Shown here: piece after piece, positions 25,286-34,354 of the stretch
How the letters are laid out: each line of letters opens with the position of its first letter
Position numbering within the stretch: position 1 is the first letter of the stretch
NCBI GenBank assembly: GCA_015059845.1
Contig: SUZR01000003.1
Location: 124,001-188,000 of the forward strand
Direction of reading: 5' to 3'
DNA: 64,000 bases
Source of the DNA: Rikenellaceae bacterium
Lineage (GTDB): Bacteria; Bacteroidota; Bacteroidia; Bacteroidales; Rikenellaceae
Program-made: the position numbers and the translations under genes
Notes under the pieces: model-generated
What the model saw: the letters and a program-made list of their open reading frames with translations, nothing else
Databases searched by the model: none
What the model was told of the DNA's origin: nothing

Positions 25286-28200
25286 TTAGTACTCCAACTT
25301 AGCCATACGCTGGTATGAGTTATAACGCCACTTAGCGTTCTCCTCAGCTGCCTGGAACAACTCCTCAGCCTCAGCGGGGAATGCCTTCTGGAGTGAAGTG
25401 TAACGAACCTCCTTCATCAAGAAGTCGCGGAACTTCGTCCAGTCGGGCTCCTTAGAATCCATTACGAACGGATTCTTGCCCTCAGCCTCGAGCTGGGGAT
25501 TGTAGTGCCACAAGTGCCAGTAACCACACTCAACAGCCTGCTTACCTACGGTCTGTGTGCGAGTCATACCGCCCTTGATACCGTGGTTGATACAGGGAGC
25601 GTAAGCGATAACGAGTGAAGGACCAGGATAAGCCTCAGCCTCCTTCAATACGTTAAGCAACTGAGCCTGTGATGCACCGATTGATACCTGAGCAACATAT
25701 ACATAGCCATAAGTCATTGCGATAGCTCCCAAATCCTTCTTGCGGATACGCTTACCGCTTGATGCGAACTTAGCAACAGCACCTACGGGAGTTGACTTAG
25801 ATGACTGACCACCAGTGTTAGAGTAAACCTCGGTATCAACAACCAAGATATTTACATCCATACCCGATGCCAATACGTGGTCAACACCGCCGAAGCCGAT
25901 ATCGTAGCCCCAACCGTCACCACCGATAATCCACTGTGACTTCTTGGTGAGCCAATCCTTCATCTCAAGAATCTTCTTGCAAGCATCGCAACCGCAAGCC
26001 TCCATCATAGGAATCAAACGCTCGGTAACCTCAGCCGACTTAGCCGATGAGCCACGATTCTCAATCCACTCCTTCATTGTTGCCTTCAACTCATCAGAGC
26101 ACTGCTCGCACTCGGCAATAGCCTTCTCCATATAAGCCTGAACGCGGTCACGCAACTTCTCAACACCTACGTGCATACCCAAACCGAACTCGGCGTTATC
26201 CTCGAACAGAGAGTTAGCCCACGCGGGACCCTGACCCTTCTCGTTAGTGCAGTAGGGAGTAGAGGGAGCTGAACCAGAGTAGATAGATGTACAACCGGTA
26301 GCGTTAGCAACCATCATCTTATCTCCGAAGAGCTGAGTGATAGTCTTAATATAAGGAGTCTCACCACAACCAGCACAAGCGCCAGAGAACTCAAACAAAG
26401 GCTGTGCAAACTGAGAGTTCTTAACGGTCTTGGTCTTATCTACAACCTGCTTGTAACCTACGTTCTTGATTACTGCGTTCCAGTTTTCAGCCTCAGCCAT
26501 CTGTGACTCCAGCGGTTTCATAGTAAGAGCCTTGGTCTTGGCGGGACATACGTCAACACAGTTACCGCAACCTGTACAATCCAAAGGAGATACCTGAATA
26601 CGGAACTTGTAAGCCTTAGTCTCACCCAAGCCCTGCTTCCAAGCCAAGCCTGAAGCTGCAGCCTCCTCCTCAGTTGCAAGGAAGGGACGGATAGCAGCGT
26701 GAGGACAAACGTAAGAACACTGGTTACACTGGATACAGTTCTCAACATTCCACTCGGGAACATTTACAGCGATACCGCGCTTCTCATATGCAGCAGTACC
26801 GTTATCCCAAGTACCATCCTCGCGGCCATTGAATGCCGATACGGGAAGATTATCACCCTTCAATGCGTTGATAGGATCAACGATATTGCGAACGAACTCG
26901 GGACGTGACATATCTACGGTAGCCGTAGCAGCCTTAACCTCGATTGAAGCCCACTCTGCAGGAACCTCAACCTTCTCAACTGCGTTGCCACCAGCATCAA
27001 CAGCTGCGTAGTTCATATTAACAATATCCTCACCCTTCTTACCGTAAGACTTCAAGATAGCCTTCTTCATCTCCTCAACAGCCTTCTCGAAAGGAATCAC
27101 CTCTGCAATCTTAAAGAATGCAGACTGCATAATGGTGTTGGTACGGTTACCCAAGCCCAACTCTGCAGCAATCTTGGTAGCGTTGATGATATAGAAGTTG
27201 ATATTGTTCTTTGCCAAATATGCCTTCATATGGTCGGGCAAAGTAGCGCAAGTAGTAGCGGCATCGTGAACAGAGTTCAACAAGAATGAGCCACCCTTCT
27301 TCAGACCCTTCAATACATCGTACTTATCTACATACGAAGGAACGTGGCAAGCCACGAAGTCGGGAGTAGTCACCAAGTAAGGTGAGCGGATGGGTGAATC
27401 ACCGAAACGCAAGTGTGAAGAGGTGTAACCACCTGACTTCTTTGAGTCGTATGAGAAGTATGCCTGGCAGTACTTGTCGGTTGTGCCACCGATAATCTTG
27501 ATTGAGTTCTTGTTAGCACCTACCGTACCGTCAGCACCCAAACCGAAGAACAACGCCTCGAAGGTACCCTCCTTAGCCAAAGCAATCTCCTCGCCTACGG
27601 GCAATGAGAGGTTTGTAACGTCATCGTTGATACCAACGGTGAAGTGATTCTTAGGCTCTGCTGCGAATAAGTTCTCAACAACGGCCATAATCTGTGCAGG
27701 AGTTGTATCCTTAGATGAAAGACCGTAACGGCCACCGATAACCATAGGCTGATTCTCCTTGCCGAAGAACATATCCTTCACGTCGAGGTACAAAGGCTCG
27801 CCATTTGCTCCAGGCTCCTTTGTGCGGTCCAAAACGCATACGCGCTTAACCGATGCGGGTACTACGTTGAAGAAATACTTCTCTGAGAAGGGACGATAAA
27901 GGTGTACGGTGATAAGACCCACCTTGCGGCCCTGAGTTGCCAGGTAATCGATAGTCTCCTTGATTGTCTCGGTGATTGAGCCCATTGCTACTATTACGTT
28001 CTCAGCGTCCTCAGCACCATAGTATGTGAAGGGCTTGTAGCAACGACCTGTAATCTGAGAAATCTTCTCCATAGTCTCAGCAACCATATCGGGTACTGCG
28101 TTGTAGAACTTGTTAGAAGCCTCACGAGTCTGGAAGTAGATATCGGGGTTCTGAGCTGTACCACGGGTTACGGGGTGGTTAGGATTCAAAGCTGCTGCGC

Positions 28201-28813
28201 GGAATGCCTTCAATGCATCGCGGTCGAGCATAGAGGTGAGCGAAGCGTCGTCGATAACCTCAATTTTCTGAATCTCGTGTGATGTACGGAAGCCATCGAA
28301 GAAGTGCAAGAAGGGGATACGAGCCTTCAGTGCTACGATGTGAGCAACACCTGCGAGGTCCATAACCTCCTGTACAGATGAAGTAGCCAACATAGCGAAA
28401 CCTGTCTGGCGTGTAGCCATAACGTCCTGGTGGTCACCGAAGATTGAGAGTGACTGTGCTGCCAAAGCACGAGCCGACACGTGGAATACACCGGGGAGCA
28501 ACTCACCCGCAATCTTGTACATATTGGGAATCATAAGCAACAGACCCTGCGATGCGGTGAAAGTAGATGTCAATGCACCACTCTGCAATGAGCCGTGAAC
28601 GGCACCTGCTGCACCAGCCTCAGACTGCATCTCGACAACCTTAACGGTCTCGCCAAACATATTCTTCTGGCCCTGAGCTGCCCACTCGTCAACATACTCA
28701 GCCATTGTTGACGAAGGAGTGATGGGGTAAATAGCAGCTACCTCCGAAAATTTGTAGGCGATGTGTGCTGCTGCATAGTTACCATCACAAGTGATAAATT
28801 TCTTCTCTGACAT
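25286..28813 (-). CDS. nifJ: Pyruvate:ferredoxin (flavodoxin) oxidoreductase
   Basis: I use ATG 28813 (1175 residues); the family starts at MSEKKFITCDGN and the upstream in-frame ATG at 28867 adds 18 uncharacteristic residues. It is a single-chain PFOR converting pyruvate and CoA to acetyl-CoA, CO2 and reduced ferredoxin. It has an N-terminal pyrimidine-binding domain (AYKFSEVAAIYPITPSS) and two 4Fe-4S motifs (CIQCNQCSYVCP and CTGCGNCVDVCP). The proximal-cluster Cys are at CAGCGET, and the thiamine-diphosphate site is GDGWGYDIGFGG. The strong codon bias suggests high expression. It supplies acetyl-CoA to the ackA route at the right of the window. Confidence 0.97.
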   Translation of the reverse strand: MSEKKFITCDGNYAAAHIAYKFSEVAAIYPITPSSTMAEYVDEWAAQGQKNMFGETVKVVEMQSEAGAAGAVHGSLQSGALTSTFTASQGLLLMIPNMYKIAGELLPGVFHVSARALAAQSLSIFGDHQDVMATRQTGFAMLATSSVQEVMDLAGVAHIVALKARIPFLHFFDGFRTSHEIQKIEVIDDASLTSMLDRDALKAFRAAALNPNHPVTRGTAQNPDIYFQTREASNKFYNAVPDMVAETMEKISQITGRCYKPFTYYGAEDAENVIVAMGSITETIKETIDYLATQGRKVGLITVHLYRPFSEKYFFNVVPASVKRVCVLDRTKEPGANGEPLYLDVKDMFFGKENQPMVIGGRYGLSSKDTTPAQIMAVVENLFAAEPKNHFTVGINDDVTNLSLPVGEEIALAKEGTFEALFFGLGADGTVGANKNSIKIIGGTTDKYCQAYFSYDSKKSGGYTSSHLRFGDSPIRSPYLVTTPDFVACHVPSYVDKYDVLKGLKKGGSFLLNSVHDAATTCATLPDHMKAYLAKNNINFYIINATKIAAELGLGNRTNTIMQSAFFKIAEVIPFEKAVEEMKKAILKSYGKKGEDIVNMNYAAVDAGGNAVEKVEVPAEWASIEVKAATATVDMSRPEFVRNIVDPINALKGDNLPVSAFNGREDGTWDNGTAAYEKRGIAVNVPEWNVENCIQCNQCSYVCPHAAIRPFLATEEEAAASGLAWKQGLGETKAYKFRIQVSPLDCTGCGNCVDVCPAKTKALTMKPLESQMAEAENWNAVIKNVGYKQVVDKTKTVKNSQFAQPLFEFSGACAGCGETPYIKTITQLFGDKMMVANATGCTSIYSGSAPSTPYCTNEKGQGPAWANSLFEDNAEFGLGMHVGVEKLRDRVQAYMEKAIAECEQCSDELKATMKEWIENRGSSAKSAEVTERLIPMMEACGCDACKKILEMKDWLTKKSQWIIGGDGWGYDIGFGGVDHVLASGMDVNILVVDTEVYSNTGGQSSKSTPVGAVAKFASSGKRIRKKDLGAIAMTYGYVYVAQVSIGASQAQLLNVLKEAEAYPGPSLVIAYAPCINHGIKGGMTRTQTVGKQAVECGYWHLWHYNPQLEAEGKNPFVMDSKEPDWTKFRDFLMKEVRYTSLQKAFPAEAEELFQAAEENAKWRYNSYQRMAKLEY

Positions 28814-28883
28814 AACTAAATTGTTTATTTTGATGTTTTTCAAATAATTTTTCGCGACAACCGACAAAAGACTCCTGCCGGGA

Positions 28884-28913
28884 TTGAGTATTACTCAAAT
28901 CTTGGCAAAGGTA
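28884..28913 (-). promoter_or_regulatory. nifJ promoter -7 box with adjacent operator-like palindrome
   Basis: TACCTTTG (28913 to 28906 on the minus strand) fits the -7 consensus. Just downstream TTGAGTA-T-TACTCAA (28884-28898) is a perfect 7-base-arm palindrome covering the expected +1 to +17 region, where a repressor would block initiation. The start codon is about 70 bases further on. Confidence 0.5.
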
Positions 28914-29073
28914 CAAATTTTCGGCAAGTTTTCATAGTTTTTTAGTGTTAATATTCTAACAGTTTTAGATTAACCGACCAAACAGCTAATTACCACGTAT
29001 AAAACATCCTCCACGACATCCGACAAATATAAAACAAAAGCCCGTACGAATACATTTATCGGGAAAAATTCTC

Positions 29074-29081
29074 TATTTTTG
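29074..29081 (+). promoter_or_regulatory. -7 promoter element of the M16 peptidase pair
   Basis: TATTTTTG matches TAnnTTTG and lies 21 bases before the ATG at 29103. No convincing -33 box. Confidence 0.45.
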
Positions 29082-29102
29082 TAGCCCATATGTAATTCGA
29101 TT

Positions 29103-30341
29103 ATGATAACATACAAAAAGACAAAACTTGCTAATTCGCTAACCGTCATCGCCAATCGTGACCGCGCATCACGTATGGCTGCGGTGAACATACTCTACAA
29201 GGTCGGTGCCCGCAACGAGAATCCCGAGCGTACGGGATTGGCGCATCTGTTTGAGCATCTGATGTTTCGCGGCACACACAACGTGCCTGACTTCGACACT
29301 CCCGTACAGATGGCCTGCGGCGAGAACAACGCCTTTACGAACAATGATTATACCGATTTCTACATCACCCTGCCCGTTGACAACATCGAAACTGCGCTAT
29401 GGCTTGAGAGCGACCGTATGACGGGTCTTAACCTCTCGACCGAGGCTGTCGAAATCGAAAAACGAGTGGTAATCGAGGAGTTTCGTCAGCGTTACCTCAA
29501 CCAACCCTACGGCGACCAGAATATGATTCTGCGCGATATGGTATATACCTCGCACCCATATCGTTGGGCTACCATCGGCCTTACGCCCGACCATATCGAA
29601 CACGCATCGCTGGAGGAGATTCACGACTTCTACCACCGCTTCTATCGCCCCTCGAATGCTATTTTATCCGTATCGGCCGACATAGAGCCTGAGCGCGTAT
29701 TCGAGCTGGCTGAAAAGTGGTTTGGCAGAATTGAGGATACCACCTACCCCACTCCGATTATCACCCCCGAGCCCGAACAATGCCAGCCACGCCGCAAGGT
29801 TGTTGAGCGCAATGTTCCTGCCACAACAATAACCATCGCCTTTCAGATGGGCGACCGCCTTTCGCGCGATTTCTTTTTGGGAGATATGACCTCCGACCTG
29901 CTGGCTGGTGGTGACTCTGCACGACTTTACGAGCGATTGATAAAGAAAAAGCAGCTCTTCGCCAGCGTCAATGCCTACATTTCGGGCGATGTTGACCGCG
30001 GAATGTTTGTATTTACGGGCCAGCTCCACTCAACCACATCCGAGGCTGAGGCCGAGGCCGCCTTCTGGGAGGAGATTGACGACCTTAAGCGTTGCAACAT
30101 AACCGCTTACGAACTCGAAAAGGTAAAAAACAAGTTCGAAGCAAACACCCTTTTTGGCGAACTGAACGTAATGAATAAAGCGATGAATCTGGGTTACTAC
30201 GAGATGGTTGGCGACCTGCCGCTCATTAACCGTGAGGTGGAGATTTACCGCTCACTCTCGGCCGAGGATGTAGCCGACTTTTCACAGCGCACATTCCGCC
30301 CCGAAAACTCATCAACACTAATTTACAGAGCAAAGCAATGA
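29103..30341 (+). CDS. M16 family zinc peptidase (active subunit)
   Basis: The 412-residue protein carries the inverted zinc motif HLFEH (H48, E51, H52) and the downstream acidic ligand segment VVIEEFRQR. It has no signal peptide, so it is probably cytoplasmic, unlike the secreted pitrilysins. It overlaps the next gene by four bases (ATGA), so the two subunits are translationally coupled and presumably form a heterodimer, as in mitochondrial-processing-peptidase-like pairs. The substrates are unknown, possibly short peptides. Confidence 0.92.
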   Translation: MITYKKTKLANSLTVIANRDRASRMAAVNILYKVGARNENPERTGLAHLFEHLMFRGTHNVPDFDTPVQMACGENNAFTNNDYTDFYITLPVDNIETALWLESDRMTGLNLSTEAVEIEKRVVIEEFRQRYLNQPYGDQNMILRDMVYTSHPYRWATIGLTPDHIEHASLEEIHDFYHRFYRPSNAILSVSADIEPERVFELAEKWFGRIEDTTYPTPIITPEPEQCQPRRKVVERNVPATTITIAFQMGDRLSRDFFLGDMTSDLLAGGDSARLYERLIKKKQLFASVNAYISGDVDRGMFVFTGQLHSTTSEAEAEAAFWEEIDDLKRCNITAYELEKVKNKFEANTLFGELNVMNKAMNLGYYEMVGDLPLINREVEIYRSLSAEDVADFSQRTFRPENSSTLIYRAKQ

Positions 30342-31600
30342 TACAGCCACCCCTTACAATACCTATCACGATAGATGTACCGCAGGCCGTGTGCCACACA
30401 GCGCCGAACGGCACACCGATATACGCCATCAACTGCCCCGAGTATGAGGTGGTGCGCGTGTCGTTTGTCTTTCACGCCGGCACCATAACGCAACGTCACC
30501 CCTTCACCGCATCGGCTACAGCCAATATGCTGGCCGAGGGTAGCCAGAATATGACCTCGCAGCAGATTGCCGAGCGACTGGATTACTACGGCTCTTATTT
30601 CGACATAAATATCGACCGCGACTACTCGTACATAACATTCTGCGCCCTATCGAAATTTTTTGAGCAGACAGCCGAGGTTATCGAGGAGGTTATCCTCCGC
30701 CCCACATTCCCCGAAACGGAGGTGGCAATTTACAGCGCCAAGCGTCGCCAGCAGCTCACCATCGAGCGCCGCAAGGTGGAGACCATCGCACGCGAGAATT
30801 TCGCGCAGGCCATCTTTGGCAAGAGCCACCCCTACGGCATCTCGTACCCCGAGAGCGCATACGACTCACTCTGCCGCGAGAATATCTGCAACCACTACCA
30901 GCGTCGCTACACCTCCGACAACTGTATCGTCGTATGCAGCGGCAGCATAAGTGATAATGTTCTGGAGCGCATTATGAGCATCACAGCACAAATAACCCCC
31001 TCCAACAATTGCGAAGAGATTTCGTTCCCACCATTTGATACACGCCACGATGTTCACGTGCAGCACGACGGTGCGGTGCAATCATCAATTCGTATGGGAC
31101 GCCTGCTCTTTACTCGCGCACACGAGGATTTCATCCCGATGCAGGTGTTATCAACCGTACTGGGAGGCTATTTCGGCTCGCGCCTGATGCAGAATCTGCG
31201 CGAGAGAAACGGATTTACGTATGGTGTCTTCTCGGCTATGGTTAACTTCCAGAATACGGGTTATCTGGCCATCGCCACACAGGTCGGCACGGAGGTTACC
31301 GAACAGGCACTGGAACAGATTGCAAGCGAGATAGATACACTACGCAACGAGTTGGTACCCGAGCAGGAGTTGGCTCTTGTGAAAAATATTATGGCTGGCG
31401 AGATGATGCGAATCCTTGATGGACCATTTGGCATTGCCGATGTAACGACAGAGAATATTCTCTGCGGCTTCGACAACTCGCACATCGCCGACAATCTGAG
31501 CCGCATACGCAACACCACGCCCGAGGAGTTACGCGCGTTGGCACAAAAATATCTCGACCCGAAAGATATCGTAACGGTTGTTGCGGGTGATTTTTCATAA
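30338..31600 (+). CDS. M16 family peptidase, non-catalytic partner
   Basis: The 420-residue protein has the M16 fold, but the position of the HxxEH motif reads TANMLAEG, with no zinc ligands, so this chain cannot bind the catalytic metal. The substrate-binding Arg/Tyr loop of M16 partners is kept (ERNGFTYGVFSAM). Together with the preceding gene it fits the known active/inactive M16 heterodimer arrangement, where the second chain supplies the Arg/Tyr pair. It ends 3 bases before a bidirectional terminator stem. Confidence 0.9.
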   Translation: MIQPPLTIPITIDVPQAVCHTAPNGTPIYAINCPEYEVVRVSFVFHAGTITQRHPFTASATANMLAEGSQNMTSQQIAERLDYYGSYFDINIDRDYSYITFCALSKFFEQTAEVIEEVILRPTFPETEVAIYSAKRRQQLTIERRKVETIARENFAQAIFGKSHPYGISYPESAYDSLCRENICNHYQRRYTSDNCIVVCSGSISDNVLERIMSITAQITPSNNCEEISFPPFDTRHDVHVQHDGAVQSSIRMGRLLFTRAHEDFIPMQVLSTVLGGYFGSRLMQNLRERNGFTYGVFSAMVNFQNTGYLAIATQVGTEVTEQALEQIASEIDTLRNELVPEQELALVKNIMAGEMMRILDGPFGIADVTTENILCGFDNSHIADNLSRIRNTTPEELRALAQKYLDPKDIVTVVAGDFS

Positions 31601-31602
31601 CA

Positions 31603-31635
31603 AAAAAAGGTTGTCGGAGTCCGACAACCTTTTTT
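31603..31635. terminator. Bidirectional terminator between the M16 pair and glnA3
   Basis: A9-bp GC core (GGTTGTCGG / CCGACAACC) is flanked by six A on the left and six T on the right, giving 15 bp in all and a symmetrical terminator for both convergent genes. Confidence 0.93.
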
Positions 31636-31660
31636 ATTGAACTTATATCACAAGAGCCAA

Positions 31661-33832
31661 CTATCGAATAAACAGCAACTCTCGATACTTAGGTAATGGC
31701 CACAGCTGGTCATCAATAACCTCCTCCATCTTATCAATATGGTCACGAATCTGGTCGAGATAAATGGCAACGGTATCGTGATACTTGATAGCCTTCTCAC
31801 GCTGGTCCTCAATACGGTTTGCCACCTTACGCGCCTCAATCATCTCGCCCACCAGACGCTGGATAGCCGACGTGTGGCCCTGAATATCGCGTATCAGTTC
31901 GATATCCGACTCATAATTCAGGCCCAACTCCTTCATCTTGTAGGCCTTATCCAACAGTACAGACTCATATTTTGATGCCACGGGGATAATATTATTCATC
32001 GTAATATCGCCCAGCACACGCGCCTCAATCTGTATCTTTTTAGTATAGGTCTCCCACTTCACCTCGGTGCGAGCCTCAACCTCCACGCGGCTATAAACAC
32101 CCGTATCGCCGAACATCTTAATGCTCTTATCATCCAAATAGCGGTCGAAAATAAGCGGTGCCGATGTCTCGCAATCCAGGCCACGACGCGCAGCCTCCTG
32201 CTTCCACTCCTCCGAATAGCCATTACCGTCGAAATGGATGCTCTTGCACTCGCGTATCATACGTTTCAAGCTTTCATATATAGCCTTATCCTTCTTCATA
32301 CCACGCTCAATCTTGGCATCAACCTCGTGCTTGAACTCGGTGAGTTGCTCGGCCGTTGCGGCACAGAGAGTGATGATAGCCTCGGCACAGTTATCCGACG
32401 AGCCTACGGCGCGGAACTCGAAACGGTTACCCGTAAATGCAAAGGGCGATGTACGGTTACGGTCGGTATTATCCAGTAGGATAGATGGGATCTGCGAGAT
32501 GCCGCTCATCTTCAGCACGCTCTTGGCGTCAAAACGGATAGCATCGTCGCTCGTACTACGCTCCAACTTATCCAGCACCGAAGAGATCTGCGAGCCGAGG
32601 AAGGTAGAGATAATCGCTGGCGGCGCCTCATTTGAGCCCAAACGATGTATATTGGTTGCGCTCATAATAGCAGCCTTCAGCAGACCATTATGACGATGTA
32701 CGGCCGCAATCACATTCACAAGGAAGGTTATAAACTGCAGATTCTCCGAAGGTGTTTTACCCGGACCAAAGAGATTCACACCCGTATCCGTACCCAGCGA
32801 CCAGTTATTATGCTTACCCGAACCATTGATACCCTTAAAAGGCTTCTCGTGCAGCAGCACGCGGAAACGATGGCGGCGGGCAATCTTATCCATAATGGTC
32901 ATAAGCAACTGGTTATGGTCGTTGGCCAAGTTCGCCTCCTCATATACGGGAGCCAGCTCAAACTGGCCCGGCGCAGCCTCATTGTGACGTGTCTTGACGG
33001 GGATACCGAGCTTCAAGCTCTCATACTCCAGCTCCTTCATAAAGTTAATCACGCGCGCAGGAATAGCACCGAAGTAGTGGTCCTCCAACTGCTGATTCTT
33101 TGCTGACTCGTGACCCATAAGCGTGCGGCCAGTCAGCACAAGGTCGGGGCGTGCCGCCCAAAGGCTCTCATCAACAAGGAAGTACTCCTGCTCCCAACCA
33201 AGATATGTATATACGCGATTTACATTTTTATCAAAGTAGTGGCACACCTCCGTAGCGGCCTTATCCACAGCAGAGATAGAGCGCAGCAGAGGCACCTTAT
33301 AATCCAGCGCCTCACCCGTATAAGCGATAAATACCGTAGGAATACAGAGCGTAGTATCTACGATAAACGCAGGCGATGTGGGGTCCCACGCCGAGTAACC
33401 TCGCGCCTCGAAGGTATTACGAATACCGCCATTGGGGAACGACGACGCATCAGGCTCCTGCTGGGCCAGCACCTTACCCGAAAACGACTCGATAACAAGT
33501 CCCTTGCCATCAGGGTCAGAGAATGAGTCGTGCTTCTCGGCCGTACCTCCCGTCAGCGGCTGAAACCAGTGCGTGTAGTGGTCGGCACCATTATCCAAAG
33601 CCCACTGACGCATACCCGCGGCCACGCTGTCAGCCAGCTCCAACGAGAGTGGCGTGCCGTTATCCATCGTGTTGAGCAGGGCATCGTATGTCGGCTTATC
33701 GAGATACTTGCGCATCACGTTGCGACCAAAGACTTTCACACCGAAATAATCCGATGGTCTTGTACTCGGAGCTTCGACCTCCACGGCGGTATGATTCAGG
33801 GCCGCCTCAACCATCTTAAATCTTAACAACAT
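31661..33832 (-). CDS. glnA3: Glutamine synthetase type III
   Basis: The 723-residue protein has the length and motifs of GSIII (GlnN class): KVFGRNVMRKYL, HYTHWFQPLTGGTAEKHDSF, ETRHNEAAPGQFELAP-type glutamate site (here KTRHNEAAPGQFE), and INGSGKHNNWSLG. It condenses ammonia and glutamate with ATP to give glutamine and is the usual GS of Bacteroidales. Either Met1 or Met7 could be the start; Met7 leaves a more typical N-terminus. It is monocistronic. The codons are less biased than in the neighbouring mutAB. Confidence 0.95.
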   Translation of the reverse strand: MLLRFKMVEAALNHTAVEVEAPSTRPSDYFGVKVFGRNVMRKYLDKPTYDALLNTMDNGTPLSLELADSVAAGMRQWALDNGADHYTHWFQPLTGGTAEKHDSFSDPDGKGLVIESFSGKVLAQQEPDASSFPNGGIRNTFEARGYSAWDPTSPAFIVDTTLCIPTVFIAYTGEALDYKVPLLRSISAVDKAATEVCHYFDKNVNRVYTYLGWEQEYFLVDESLWAARPDLVLTGRTLMGHESAKNQQLEDHYFGAIPARVINFMKELEYESLKLGIPVKTRHNEAAPGQFELAPVYEEANLANDHNQLLMTIMDKIARRHRFRVLLHEKPFKGINGSGKHNNWSLGTDTGVNLFGPGKTPSENLQFITFLVNVIAAVHRHNGLLKAAIMSATNIHRLGSNEAPPAIISTFLGSQISSVLDKLERSTSDDAIRFDAKSVLKMSGISQIPSILLDNTDRNRTSPFAFTGNRFEFRAVGSSDNCAEAIITLCAATAEQLTEFKHEVDAKIERGMKKDKAIYESLKRMIRECKSIHFDGNGYSEEWKQEAARRGLDCETSAPLIFDRYLDDKSIKMFGDTGVYSRVEVEARTEVKWETYTKKIQIEARVLGDITMNNIIPVASKYESVLLDKAYKMKELGLNYESDIELIRDIQGHTSAIQRLVGEMIEARKVANRIEDQREKAIKYHDTVAIYLDQIRDHIDKMEEVIDDQLWPLPKYRELLFIR

Positions 33833-34354
33833 ATAGACGAATTATTTTTGTTTGCACTCTATTCTTTATATTTTCAGGACATAATGGAACATTTTTTTGA
33901 CGCACGCAAAAAAGCACCTTTTATTCCAATTTTCTTTCACAAAGCAAAAATAGCATTTTTTCGTCTATATCGTTATTTTTACCACCATTTTTCGCACAAA
34001 TAGCATAAAATTTTTGCATAAAACCCAAAATTACCTATTATTTTTCGGAAAATCGCATAAATTTTACACACAAAATCGCAAAATTGCCATTTTTGAACAA
34101 AACGGACCTTCATCCATATTTCCGGTTATTTTTATACTTTTTGACCAATTTCAACAAATCTCGCCGACCACAACGCAGAAACCATTGCCCAGAAAAATGT
34201 CACACCGAACGTTAAATAGTTGTTAATTTCTTAACAAAAGATTCCTTTTTAATATAAATATTATTATCTTTGCGTGATTCAATTACGAATCACAATCTCA
34301 AACCGACTTATAAGACACATAAACATACACTAATAACTAAATTTCCGAACAATT
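33833..34354. other. A+T-rich divergent intergenic region between glnA3 and mutA
   Basis: These 522 bases have no credible gene. A TATCTTTG -7 box at 34265-34272 is placed to drive mutA with an 82-base leader. On the other strand TATTTTTG (33952 to 33945) may serve glnA3. Four imperfect copies of an AAATnGCATAAAATTTT-like element occur at about 33944-33963, 33997-34015, 34048-34065 and 34072-34088. No cobalamin riboswitch consensus is visible despite the B12-dependent enzyme downstream. Confidence 0.5.
34265..34272 (+). promoter_or_regulatory. -7 promoter element of mutAB
   Basis: TATCTTTG matches TAnnTTTG, 82 bases before the mutA ATG. The -33 position is occupied by A/T-rich sequence without TTTG. 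Confidence 0.5.

Noticed and set aside
33833..34354. Cobalamin riboswitch before mutAB
   Set aside because: I looked for B12-box-like sequence and a large multi-stem fold and saw neither.
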